This document shows, piece after piece, positions 35,443-47,400 of a stretch of DNA of 64,000 bases. The stretch comes from Trichostrongylus colubriformis (lineage: Eukaryota > Nematoda > Chromadorea > Rhabditida > Trichostrongylidae), in contig OZ022256.1 in assembly GCA_963978905.1 (NCBI GenBank), forward strand, positions 11,081,501 to 11,145,500, given 5' to 3'. The notes beneath the pieces are model-generated. The model was given only the letters and a program-made list of their open reading frames with translations. It searched no databases and was not told where the DNA came from. The translations under genes and the position numbers were made by a program. Each line of letters begins with the position of its first letter. Within the stretch, counting starts at the first letter, position 1.

Positions 35443-38400
35443 ATGGGCCATAACATGTCACCGGAGCACTCGATCATGGTGATGCCGTCACCGAATGGAC
35501 CCTCTGACCCAGATGACGGCGGCCCCGACCTTTGTCTGATGGAAGGTAACTTGGAGTTCTACGGTGAAAAAAATTTCAACCGGGAGATGCCATTTGGAAG
35601 GAGTTAGGGAGTTTAAAAAGTCTGTCATCGAAGGGTGGCAGCAGTTGAACTAAAAACATTCCGAAAAACCTCATATGGACCTAGATCATCAAATTTGTTG
35701 GCTATTCGAAGCACTGGAGAACCATATGCTCGCAGAATCGGCATTTTTTCTTTTCCGTTGTTTCTCCGTCGACGAATGTATCGATCTGCTCAGTGGCTGT
35801 ATCATTATGCAAAATAGAAAGCGACATTTTCAAAATAAATAAAGAGAGATTTTCTGATACCTGTGTAAAAGAAGTTTTTAAACAATTCACAGGTGGCTGT
35901 AACATCATGTAGAGCACTATATTTCCATTCAGAATCGTGGTAGAAGGTGAAAGCGATTTGTCCGAGACTCATGGGGCCGTCCGATGTTCATATCAGTGCT
36001 TTTGTCCTCACTTAAGATTCTGTACCCGTTCACCTACCAAGAAGGAGTAAAGGGCTTGGCTGGATGTACGGGTATCGGTACGCAGGACAAAAATCTTCGA
36101 AGTAGTCAATCCTGGAATTCTCAGCTTTCTTTTCCCTCATCCCGTTATGTTCTCGCAGCCCAAAAAAAAAAAACAACTGAGTATCAGCGGAGGTTTCTAC
36201 TACTTGCTATTAGCTATTACCAGTATGTTCGATTGCGCATTGGTTCTATTAGATAAGATTGGTATTCTTCTCATATTGTAGGGAAATCAGGTTGAAGCCC
36301 TGTTTGGTTCCCTATCCACTTAAATTAAGATCTGAGCAGTTGAGTCATAAATTTTATGACACCCATGTTTCTAAGCATAAAATGAATAAGACTGACATCA
36401 TGACCAGCTGTCACTTGTTCAGTACGAGTTCTAATTGAGTGCAGTGCTCGGGCTATGTCATGGGACGTCAGAGCTGCGTGGGAAGAGGGACAAGGAGCAA
36501 ATGAGCCTCAATCCCCGTCTGTCGCCTCGTGCCGGATCGATTCCAGCTTTTATGTTGGCTAACGGCCCATGGGCCAACCTCGCTCTTCAAATGTCGCCCT
36601 TCGAGACCACCTAAATGGACTAGAGGCACTTTTCAGCACAATTATCCATTATTTATACTTTCTTCACTGACGTTTTACGTTTTTGACCTCTTCGCTTCAT
36701 AATCTTTTTGAACTTACCCAGTTCCTCGATCGACGCAGTGGGAAGTGAGTTATTCAAAGTGTATAAACTTCGTAGATCCGTGGAATTCATGCACATAAAC
36801 TGATTCGTTCTGTCCTCAAGCACCTCAAGCATCCTTCGTTCCATTCCTCAGGTCCGTTTTATTGAATTTCGTTGTCGAGAAAAGCTTCACGCGAACAAGT
36901 TGAGTTCTGGGAAGTTTTACCTTTGCATCAATTTCATTTGGTTAAAGTCCATTTTGTTTTTGCCTTTTCTGGCGGTTTTTATAAGTTTCTATTTCTCGTC
37001 AATGACGTTTTCTCCAGCTAATTACTTCCCTTGCCATTCACACAGTTTCCAAGAGAAAAAAACTAATTTTCGCTCCGCCCTTAGATTTAACTTTATGTGC
37101 GGGAAAAATTGAGTTATACTATATACTTTCTAGGTGGAGCGTTTGAAAGGGATACATCTACCTGTAAATAAAGACTTCATATTGAAGTGTGAAACCAGAC
37201 TGAAATTAGAACAATCAGTTCATACAGGGGGTGCCAAAAAAAGTAATTTTGTCTCCTCCATTTTCACCCCACTTTAGTCGAACTACAGCAAATTCTGTTG
37301 AGGTATTTTCATCCCCAGATTCAAGAGCGGACCTCACTCTATCACTATACTCCGTGGCAGTCTTCTGCACGAGCAGGAACGGGAGCGAGGAAAGAGTGAA
37401 CAAGATGTGTCACCTCAACTGGGCGAAACGAAATTTCGTCGCCCTCGTTCACAACCTTGCTGTCCGTTCACTCTGGGTACCCAAGAGGATTCATACTGGG
37501 TGGTGTTTTTTAAGATCCCGTTTCTTCCGGGTTCCCAGCGCTCTTCGTTTCCGAAAGCCAAAACGTGCCCTCAACTGAAACCCCTCCGGAGGCGGATTTG
37601 GGCATGCAAATGATACTTCGGATCATAGCAGCCTTGTCCAACCAGCAGGGGCTCTGTGACTTCCATGAACCGAAGGGCCAATCCTCAGGAAACTTCCCAC
37701 AAAAGACCTACCACGGAGCCTGGCGTAACTGTTTCAAGCGGACCTTGATACTGTAGGCACTCCGAAGCCCGACTGCGCCGAATGAAAGCTCCATATTTTT
37801 TATAAAGGTGAACGTAGGAAGCCACAGCTTGTTCCTACTTTTAGAGGAAGATTTTAGGAATATTTTGCCCCAATACTTTTATCTCTTTCGTTTCCCTATG
37901 TTTTGTATAATTGGCAGATGTGAGCTGTGGGCAAAATTACTTTTTTTTGGCACCCTCTGTAGACTAGAGCCTGAATTCTAGGTCGTTCTTAGTAACTTGG
38001 CGGATGGCAAGCTCCAGAAATTTTTGGATGGTGGAACCCAGCAGATTTGCTGGTACCAACCTTCAGCAGTACTTTTCACATCGTTGATAAAGGTCATCCC
38101 AGGAATACTAACCCATTCTGTTGGAGCGGTGTAGTGACAAGTTGCGCTGCTCTTACTTGTGTGCGCAAGGCTCGTACCTGGTCCATGTCTGCCCACTTCG
38201 AGCAAGCTTTTGGGAGCTACCGTACATGAATGGGATGGTGAAAACTGTCTTGCACAGCACCTAGCCCCGCATGCCATGATATAGGCCATGGAATTGAAAT
38301 ATGAAAGTAGGGGTGCTCTGTAATGTTAAAGTAAAGAAGGAGCGAAATAAAATGGCAAAAAAAGAAACGAGAAGTAGGAACCTGAAAACCCTTCCCTCTC

Positions 38401-39482
38401 TCAATACCCTCTGTCACTAGCTGGGGGTAGAATGCAGACGAGCCAGAGGTTAAGTCATCCGACCGCGAAGTTGTCCTGCCCTCGCCGGCAACTCGCCGGC
38501 CGATGAACTGCAGAACGACCGCCGTGCTGGAGGAATCGCGCGTTCTTCCAGAGCGAGTTTCGCTTCACATCACCTATTCTGAAGTGGAAGGTTTATTTTC
38601 AGAAAGTATGTATTCCCAGTTCTCACTTTGTCCGTACCCCTTTCGGTGCTCGTCGAACAAGTGATGATGTATGACATGACAAGGAATCGAAAGAGTTTGG
38701 ACCTATTGCTCTGATGTCTTAATCCCTGCTTCCTTGCAGGAATTAAGCACGGAAATGTGATTATTTTCTGTTACTCATATAGTTATAATACGTTGCATTT
38801 GCTTACTGCGGGTCATCTGCAAAGTTTAGCTGAATTCGGACGAGATAAACCTCTTCAAAGTGCTGTCCGTGGAGGCGATGATGGTACAGGTCGCTGCAAT
38901 GACTCTAGAAGCTCTGCATTCTTAGAAAATCCACAGTTCACATCTTTGTTTCCAGCTCGGCGTTTCCGATCCCGTGATCGCCGTCCCTTTACTCCACAGC
39001 TCAGCCTCCGATACCTGCTGCGTCTCTGTGGACAACGCTTCCAGGAGGTGTATCTCAGCCGGGTTTTAATGTCTTTGCGTGAAACTTCATATGTGGCCAC
39101 TGGTAAGCAGACACATCACAAGTATACGGGTTGCAGGAAAAGTCGAATTTCCACAGAAAATTTCTCTGAGTTTCTATTCGGAAGTCTGATGACTTCGTAC
39201 ATGGAAAAGTTTCGGTAAAACAATGAAAATTTTTTAAAAAATGATTTCTTCAGTATTCTAGAAGTTGTAACAGTGCTGGTAACGCACTTACGTGAACTGT
39301 GATGATAAAATCTCGTGTAGCCACTGACGTGGGCCCAAAATAAAAAATAAAAATAAAATAAAAAATCAAATAAAAGTAGAATAAAAAATAAAAAAAAAGA
39401 GTACAAAAATACCTCAAGCATCATATGTGTCCCTTATATGCCTTTTTCAGTCAACTGTGAACTTTTGTTGGCCCAAATATGA
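35443..39482 (+). CDS. Possible three-exon gene, unrecognised
   Basis: Exon 35,443-35,545 starts ATG, reads MGHNMSPEHSIMVMPSPNG followed by an acidic Pro/Asp/Gly stretch, and ends ATG GAA G|GTAACT (phase 1). Exon 38,956-39,102 follows a TTTGTTTCCAG acceptor, starts with two bases, reads Arg-rich (RRFRSRDRRPFTPQLS) then a helix-like stretch, and ends ACT G|GTAAGC (phase 1). Exon 39,451-39,482 follows CTTTTTCAG, starts with two bases and reaches TGA after nine codons. All phases agree, giving 93 residues. Splice signals are good, but the first intron is 3.4 kb and holds exon-like sequence on the other strand, so the joining of exon 1 to the rest is uncertain. No family is recognised. Confidence 0.35.
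35702..36844 (-). CDS. Possible first and last exons of a minus-strand gene, unrecognised
   Basis: Exon 36,844-36,718 starts at ATG (an in-frame TGA lies two codons upstream), reads MERRMLEVLEDRTNQFMCMN and more, and ends CTG G|GTAAGT, a consensus donor, in phase 1. Exon 35,860-35,702 follows CTTTTACACAG, is open in phase 0, carries KKKCRFCEH and ends in a stop. The phases do not match directly, so at least one middle exon is needed and was not found; the two may be unrelated. The set lies inside the first intron of the plus-strand candidate. Confidence 0.3.
37225..37959. mobile_element. TA-flanked element with CAGGGGGTGCCAAAAAAA ends, 735 bp
   Basis: Ends CAGGGGGTGCCAAAAAAAGT and complement, TA at 37,223-37,224 and 37,960-37,961. 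The right-end block ATACTTTTATCTCTTTCG is homologous to the 244-bp relative at 31,655. The remaining 500 bp are unique in this window, GC-richer and partly open on both strands, but no transposase can be read. Confidence 0.8.
37980..38270 (-). pseudogene. Possible frameshifted coding relic, unrecognised
   Basis: On the minus strand coding-like stretches follow each other in different frames: DMDQVRALRTQVRAAQLVTT, then a Tyr/Cys-rich piece, then IQKFLELAIRQVTKNDLEF ending in a stop next to the 37,225 element. This is the pattern of a decayed gene or retroelement. No family can be assigned. Confidence 0.2.
38275..38530 (-). repeat. GC-rich three-copy repeat, copy 2 (reverse)
   Basis: Its reverse complement carries CTGCAGTTCATC, GGCGAGTTGCCGGCGAGGGC, GGCTCGTCTGCA, CTAGTGACAGAG and TTTGCCATTTTATTTCG in the same order as 43,990-44,290. 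Confidence 0.65.
39335..39405. repeat. Low-complexity AAAATAAA tract
   Basis: Nearly only A and T in AAAATA words for about 70 bases. Confidence 0.85.
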
Positions 39483-40366
39483 ACATAGGCAGCGCATTTC
39501 AATTTTGAAACGGCCAATAACCACTAGTTTTTTATTTAACCCAACAACTGTGAAAGGCAATACCAGCTCTCCGCTAGGGCAATTTCCCGGAAGTTTAACT
39601 AGTAAGAAAGAGAGGGTGAATGATTAATGTCTGACTATTTGTTTGCTTCCTTTCATCCATATAGCAGATTCCTTCATTGCCGATTCTGCCAGCAGTGTGC
39701 TAGGGAATGCATGGGGCGAAATGAGCTCATTACGAGTTATAGTCTAGTCTCGGCAAAGCTATGCAGCATAATCCTGCAGAAGATTTTGAAGTCTTACCAG
39801 TTCCCTGATGTCATTCTAGAGAGCCAACTTCCCTTGGAGATCGCTACATTTCTGTATTGCCTTAGTGGTTACGAAATTAGCTATCCCATTTAGAGACGGA
39901 ATTTCATACTTGAATTGAGCGCTCCTATCGCGGATCAGATTAAGAATGCCACTGAAAAATTTTTTTCAACAAATTGAGAGCTCACTGTTTGTTGATTTGT
40001 TTGGGCTGAGCTATGTATTTTCTTCACATCCAGAGTGCTGAAGGATTCGGCTTATTTTAGCCCGGAAAAACTCATAGTATTATACTTGAAGCAGTATCTA
40101 ACTCCTCTCCCACGGTAAGCCTGTTTCTGTACTCCGAAATGAGTGCATAAGCAGAATTTGATTTCACATCCACGCTTGTGCACCTCAGCCTGTGGGTATT
40201 GCGTTGTAATGTCATCAGCCATGCTACCATTGGTCATTGGATTGCTGAGCCGAGTCATCAAGTTATCCAGTTAGTGGCTCAGCAAAATCCATACATAAGC
40301 CTTGAATAAGCGGAGGCATTTACCTCAGTAGATTTTCGCGCGGAAATCGTCATGCTTTTCATGCTA

Positions 40367-40624
40367 TGGGTGGGGGTCGATCGGTCGAATTTTCGCTTCG
40401 CGTCGTTCCCAGCACTACTTGCTGCACTCTGTTGGAATTCCGCTCAGTATGCGGTGGACAGGTATAGTGAGAGATTTTCAAGGTTGTAGGTTGGAGGCTT
40501 CGGAAGTACTTGTATGTTGTGAGTGTTGCTACAAACATTAGGGGATAGAACCACAAACATTTCGCACTCGCCGCGCCGCTCGCCGTGGGCGGCCGCGTGA
40601 AAATTCGACCAATCGACCTCTACC
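40367..40624. mobile_element. MITE with GGTCGAATTTTCGC ends, about 258 bp
   Basis: GGGTGGGGGTCGATCGGTCGAATTTTCGC is mirrored by GCGTGAAAATTCGACCAATCGACC. The interior shares a GGTTGGAGGCTTCGGAAGT block with 30,651-30,892. Confidence 0.75.
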
Positions 40625-40629
40625 AGCTT

Positions 40630-43600
40630 AGAGTTTCACGAAGAAATATGATCATTGTGATGGCATCCACATGTTCGCTTGACATCTCATGGGATTCACT
40701 TGGTAACCACGCCAGTATAGCGCTTATTGTGAAATCGCACTCTTTTTCTGGGGTCTTTTGGCAAATGCAGCTGTGCCTCTAACATTCATTCATCGACGGT
40801 GTGGCGAACGATGCCTTAATTTCTTGGCTTGCTGTCAAAAACTTTATCCTCCATGAACAACAGTATCTTCCGTGAATAGGTGCAGAATTCTAAAAGTGTG
40901 TATATTTCTGGACAGCAAGCGCCAAGGAATTGAGGAGAAGCTGGCGATAAGCTGAGTGAGAGTGCTATCGCAGTGGGAGAAGAGGAATCCTATCATGTAC
41001 GCTAATTTTACCCATGCCAAGAAAAGAAATGGAATCCCTTCTTTTCTAATTTGAGGTTCTGGCGAAATTATGCACTCAAATCTGCAGTGTGACCCCACAG
41101 CCTTCAGAAATACTCAGGTGTGCAGCGTTTTGAGATGCCCCCCCCCCCTCATTGCGATAGCACCAGTGGGAGTGTCTTTTTCATTTCATTCGCTAGTGCT
41201 TTACATTTTGTGGTGCTGCCTCAGCCGCTGGATTCCTGTTATCTAGTATGGCTGAAAATGATTTGCCCTTTTCTCTTTATCAGATTAAGCCACTAATAAT
41301 TTCATATTCTAGAAGTCGATTAAACCCGTAAATTCTGTTATCACTATTTATATATGCTACATGTGAATTGGCTTTTTAAACTTAATCACGTAATATATTT
41401 TTCATTGCATAATTTATTTCATAGTCACGTTACCAACAATATCACTATTTTTTTTGAGTGATCGTGATCGGGACGTTGTGATTATAGAAAATACCAAGTG
41501 TATTTTTACTTGTTATAATCCCTACTTACGTGTATGTATACAAAAGGGTTCGTTTGTCTGTCCCTCCGCCCCTCTGTCTGACACGAAATTAAGCATTACA
41601 CGGAAATCAACTTAAGAAGATGTGAACAAGTATGCCATGGTAGAGCATTACACAAGAAGTATGGAGCACACGTGGACTAAATTAAGTTATGCCCAAGTGG
41701 GCGGAGCGTGCTCTGGGATGTTTTGTCTTCAGACTGAAAATTGTTACTTGGGCTGCTAAATGACTCAGAAGAGGGGAAAAATAGGTTGAGGTCAGAAATG
41801 AGTTTCTGAAAGGAATGTAATGGGTTTGCGCAGTTGGTAGAGCACACCCCTAACGGGCGGTCCTTACAGCAAAAGACAAAAACGGTAGAGATGACCAAAT
41901 TCCAAGCTATTCTGAAAACGTATTTGAAGGATTTGCACTGCAATCTTTGCATTGAGTATCACACGGCCAATAACACGCCCCTCCCATTGTGGACGGATCT
42001 TCACTCTATGGTTTAGAGTTCGAAAAAAGTAGGAGTGGTCAGCAGTAGCTAGACCTACGGAAGATAGAGAAGTTCCAACGATTAGCGAACATTTTGCGGT
42101 GGTGAGCAAAATTTGTTTAACAATTCTTAGTTCGCTTCTAGAAGTGTGGGGCGAGAAGAAAAAAAGGTGGATAAAAATGAGAGATAAATGCTGCTTACTA
42201 TAAATTATGCAAATTCCGTATACTATGAGTATCGATCTATTACTATCTGTTGCTATCAATACCATCATTATTTTGCATTTTTTAAAACTTGGTTCGCTTA
42301 GATTCAGTTGTTTTATTTTTGAAAATTATTCTTATTTTCAATTTATCTTTAATAAATCGTTTGAAACTCCGAGTTTTTTCGTGCGCTTAGTCTCTGCCAA
42401 CCCTGATTTTCTCAGTCATCCGGAGAGCACCAATGAGTTTAAAGGTTCCATGTATAATTTCTAACACGCACCGAAACTATGTAACTGCTTTTTCCGTATT
42501 TTTCGTTTTTAATTAACTTTTTTGAAGTATGTTGTGTGAACGCTAAATTATACCGTCCACGAATTTCGTGGGTTGTCTAGACATACGAAGCGAAATGACT
42601 GCTATGAAGCGAGCTCTCGGATATCTTGACTTATTTCTCTTCATCTGTTTCTCTCCACTTTTCTTCTTCTTCGCAACCCGCATGAGATGCCCATCTCTCG
42701 CATTTTGGATTGATTTCATGGCTCCGTCTTGGCTAAGCGCTCAGCAAAGTACAAATCGCACATTGCCACTGAATGACACTCTGAAGCACACTCTCTTCAA
42801 ACGCAATCAGATGTGCGCTTTTTGTTCCCCAGAGACGTGAAAATGAATGCCTTTCGAATTTTCCGGAAACCAATTTTTCGCTGGAGGTTGCTGTTCACGT
42901 CAGTCTTCATTAGCTCGTTAAGACGTCTTCGATCGTAGATTTTCTTCTGAAAGCGCAAATTCCCTGCCGTCCTTTCCATCATCGCCCAAGAGCAGTCCTC
43001 AGCATCTCATCACTCTGTTTCTGCGGCCCTTTCACGTTTTATTTCGCAACCCCTCATATCTGCCATATAACAATGGCAGGAACTTGTATTGGTTTATATG
43101 TACTTATAGGGTTTACCCCTGGGCATCCTACTTCCGGAGTGTGAGGGTAGTTATGGTAACCTTGCCGTTACTCTTTGCATTTTCTTGCGAATTTTCTGGT
43201 AGCAAGCGAATCGAAGGCTTTCGCCGAGCAATTGCGCCCTCGATAGACCTAAAAAAGGTGCTAATGAGTCTACTCTTCCTCCGATGGCAATCTTGTTTAC
43301 GTGCGAAGACCCTCATGAAGATATCTCGACTATCGTTCCAAGTTCACTTGATCGCTAGCGGTTGATGCCGCGAAAGCTGTACTAACATCTGCAGCCTTTC
43401 ATCTGAAGCCTTGCTTTTGAAGAATTGATCCCCTGTGAATACTAAATGCAAAAGTTGAGGAAAGTACATGGTACGGGCGTGCACTCGATATGCGAGCTGT
43501 ATCTCGTGTGTAGTTTCCAACTAGTAAATTAGTTTTCTCTCGAAAAGCCACTGTATCATCACGTGGAGGGAGGCAGCAGACCTTATCGATTGTCCTATTC

Positions 43601-43980
43601 AAAGGGTGTGAATTCACAAGTAAATAGGTATGAATAGGTGAAATTCGCACGCACGCATCTACACGATCGGACGTTCAATGCCGCAGAGCGGGAAAGCAGT
43701 CTGAGAGATTTCCTCAAACTGCTTTCAAATCATGCGACGCGGTCTTTCGAATCATGCGACGCGCTCGTCTACAGTGATCAGTCCAAATATCGAACTCGGA
43801 GCGTTCGTTGCAGGTGTGTTGCGTGTGTCGTGTGATCGCGTCGTATAGTATAAATGCATCGCCGCCCTAAAGGGGTAGGGAGAAAGTGAGAATTGGGAAC
43901 AAATGTTTTCGGCAAACAAGCTTTCCAAAGAAAAGGTTATGTGTAGCGAGCGCCTGAAAATGCATGAGGTCTTATCACGA
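40630..43980. other. Intergenic stretch, mostly unrecognised
   Basis: It contains a C13-run-associated repeat (41,133-41,215, related to 59,578-59,806) and a tRNA-like 5' half at 41,821-41,865 (GCGCAGTTGGTAGAGCAC). Open frames at 42,207, 42,568 and 43,084 show no splice or family support. Confidence 0.35.
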
Positions 43981-43989
43981 CACCGCAGC

Positions 43990-44290
43990 ACGACGTGTCT
44001 GCAGTTCATCAGCAGGGCGAGTTGCCGGCGAGGGCGGGGCAACTGTCGCGGCCGGCTGATTCGGCCTCTAGCTCGTCTGCACTCTTCCTCCCGGCTAGTG
44101 ACGCAGAGTCGTGTGAGAGAGAAGGGGATATCCGGGATCTCACTTCTTGTTTTTTTTTCGCCGTTTTATTTCGTTCTTTCTCCTTTATTAAACAGCACTA
44201 GTTTCATATTCCACATTCTGCCAAACCTACCGCTTCTGGCGTTTTTAATGTTTACACTGTGATTGCTCGTGACATTGTACCATCCAGTCT
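43990..44290 (+). repeat. GC-rich three-copy repeat, copy 3
   Basis: Blocks CTGCAGTTCATC, GGCGAGTTGCCGGCGAGGGC, CGCGGCCGGCTG, GAGAGAAGGGG, TTTTTTCGCCGTTTTATTTCG and GGCGTTTTTAATG in order, shared with 29,250-29,540 and inverted 38,275-38,530. It ends 200 bp before the secreted-protein gene. Confidence 0.65.
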
Positions 44291-44460
44291 CAGTTTGCAT
44301 GCAAACTTCAATTTAAACAACTAATGCAAACCACCTCCCATCTCTGAATCTCCCAATGTGAAATGCCTAATCCGCCATTATTTCCACATTTTCCATGCAT
44401 ATTTTTTTCTCATTCCCTGAATTGTAAACTTTGTCTGCCTTAGAATGATGCTGGCATTTT

Positions 44461-44487
44461 TCAAACAGTTCACATTTCAGCCCACGC
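44461..44487 (+). promoter_or_regulatory. Probable spliced-leader acceptor before the secreted-protein gene
   Basis: CACATTTCAG ends seven bases before the ATG at 44,488, with T-rich sequence upstream. A consensus acceptor so close to the start codon is the usual sign of nematode trans-splicing; an undetected upstream non-coding exon is the alternative. Confidence 0.5.
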
Positions 44488-47400
44488 ATGGAAAGGTACA
44501 TTACCGTCTTGGCAGTCATCTGTATAGGTGAGCGCTATTTCGTGCTGTTTGTTTGATTTGCTTACAGTATTTTACTACTTTTCGCATAGTTTTGTTAAGG
44601 TCTGCTGTAAAAGTGTTGAAGTTTTGTAAGATGCTGTAACTCGATCCTGTTTGATTTTTTCTGCGAAATTCCTATACTGTAACATGATCCTGTTTGATTT
44701 TCTCTGCAAAAGTCCTCTCCAAAAGAATTCATTACGATCAATTCTTGAATAAATACATTGGCGGTTGGCGGAATTCTAAATCAATTCGAACGGTCAGAAA
44801 ATATTTAATTTTAGTTTGTTCGATCGATTATGGCGAAGCAATCAGTGTTAGCAGTCGACAAAAACGTGAAGGTAAATAGAGGTTAATAGAGAAAAGTAGA
44901 GGAAAGTCCTGCGAGTTAGCAAACTCTTAATTTCTGCATTCTATGTCACTTGTCGGACTAGCGTAGTAAGCCGCGTTCATACTTTGCGGTGTCGGCGGAA
45001 GGGCGTGGCTGCTTGTCTCTGCGTTTCCGCCTCTGCCACTCTCTCTCGTTGCCTACGATCGAAGTATTCCAACTATGCGTGATTTAAGAATCGCTACGTG
45101 GTGTTTCTTGTCTTCGCGAAGGAAGAATCGCTCTGTCGTCATGTTACACGTGCTCCATTTATTACGAACGCAGCAACAAAATGGGCTGTTCGTCCGTCCT
45201 TGGCACACGCGCATGCCCTGTTAATGATTTTCTTCGAAGCGTAGCCATTTAGATTTCGTGAAAGATTCAGCGGAAGGCGACGTTGGGATCCATCATTTGA
45301 AAGTGCCCTTTTTTGGTACATTTTTTGCGAGAACAGAGAGAGCGTCAGCTTGAGCTTTGCTATAGCGAAATAGTCAGGGACAGCTAAATATTCCATCCGT
45401 GTTACGTTGATTATATCGTTATTAAAATTTTATTGTATTGAAGGACTTGGTACGGCTTCGATGGTTTATGATGCCGACCAGGTATCACTTGTGTAAAAAA
45501 GAAAGGGGTGTAGTGTCTTCTAATCGTTCCGTGAGTTGTGGTTATTTTGTGGGCTTTGTGAGTAAATCCGTGATACAGCACTGGTACGAGGGGATTGTGG
45601 AACGCAAAATTTTCTGAAAACGGTGTTTCACTCACAGTAACCCAGGGATATACAGTAGCGCTCAAAAGTCTTCAGCCAAACTCTTTTTTGTCCTAACTTT
45701 TTCTACTTGACAAAATTTGACAAAATTTTAATATGTGGTGCCTGAACCTATTGTCCACACTTCCTTACACTCGAGGTGCCGTTTGACCCATTTCATGGTT
45801 CCTCACAAGAATTTACTACAAAACCACCGAAAAAAAGAAAAAGGCTTGGTCAACAAAAACAGCTTTCTTCACAAAAACAAAGCGAGCAAGCCTCAGAAAA
45901 CATCAATATTTTGTAGAGACCACGACTTTTGATGACAGCGGCACAGCGGGACGGCATAGCGATGGCACTCCAAAACAAAAAATTTCATATAACCACGTAA
46001 CTTACACCGTTGAACGCCAAAATAGTATATTTAGTATGTAGTGTCTCCAAGTACAACATACTAAAATTTCTCTTAGATCGGCTCAGTCGCAAAAAAGTTA
46101 CATGAGAAAAACCCAAGTAAAGAACCATTTGGCCGAAGACTTCTGAGCGCTACTGTATCTTTCACCCTTCCGCCTTCGCCGGTGGCGATTGCCACATGCA
46201 AAGTTGGATACGAGATCTACCTTATCCCTGCAACAGCGTATTTCTACTAATCCCGGCTACAGTTCGTTTTAGATGACCTTTGCCTTCCTATGTAGTTTAT
46301 TTTGCACCCGTCATTTTATCGATGGGTCTTGCTGACAATCGTGTGGGTGAAGCCATCCTCGATGGTGTTGTATTTCGGTTTGAAAAGTGAGGGGGGGGGG
46401 TGTTATGATATGAAATGTTAAGTTCTTATCCGAGGTCCCGTCCGAGACCGGAGCTTATGCCCATAACTCAGTTCCACATATCGTCCATGTACTATTCATG
46501 TGTGATAGTATTATAAAATCTAGTAAGAAGAAAACCTTTTTTGCTGGCGAGAAAAGTGCAAAGCCGAAGGAGTTACCCATAGCGCAAGATAGGTATTTTG
46601 CTGGATCTTTCAGGCCACTTTCAGCGTGTGATAAACTTTGAGCCAGCAGCATTTCACTTGCATTTTTATTAGAAATCGTAAATGCATTGCAATAAGTGGC
46701 TCTACTCTTTCCGGAGTCGCCATAGGTTGGATTTACATGAATCTTCTTAGAAACGTGTTTTCGAGCACCTAATGCGAAATCGGAATTCTCACGGCAGTAA
46801 TGGTGGTGGCATGGATGTCTGATGCTGTGAAGTCAGCCAGAGGAATTGGAAATAATCCGGCCAGCTCACTTCATTTTTTTCATAACTCGAAAATGAGGAG
46901 TTGGAAATGACTTTAAAACGCTTTTATGCCTTCGTTGTTACGTCAGATCATGGCTGATTGGTCGCCATGGATAACATTTGTATTAGCTTCCCGAAAATGC
47001 TCGGAATTCATGGATCGACCGCGTTTCACATATGCAACGTTGTCATTTGCTGTTTGAAGGCACATTACACACGACTGCTCGACTGTGGTTGTGACTCGAA
47101 ATTAGGTGTGGAGAACCGTTAGGGAGGGAGAATGAAAGGAGCCGTTGGGATCCTCGGAATGAGAATATTTCTACTTATCTTGGACGAGTATACGATCGGG
47201 TCTCCCTGCGGCTGCTTCATGCCAACTGTGCTTAGAACAATGTGGCCTACTTGCGCCATTACTTATAATACCTTACTTTATCATGCAAACTGTCAGTGTG
47301 ATAGGAAGCGCAAGGGTCGAAAAGACGTTCTGAAAAGCCCGCTCACCTCCACTATAACGCATCTGGACCTTTCTTTCCCTATACTCGAGCGGTTTCTCCA

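Noticed and set aside
36430..36600. GGATCGATTCC as a tRNA B box
   Set aside because: No A box at the proper distance and no acceptor stem.
38956..39102. LCGQRFQEVY as an insulin B-chain motif
   Set aside because: The second B-chain cysteine is missing and no A chain is encoded, so the resemblance is not enough.
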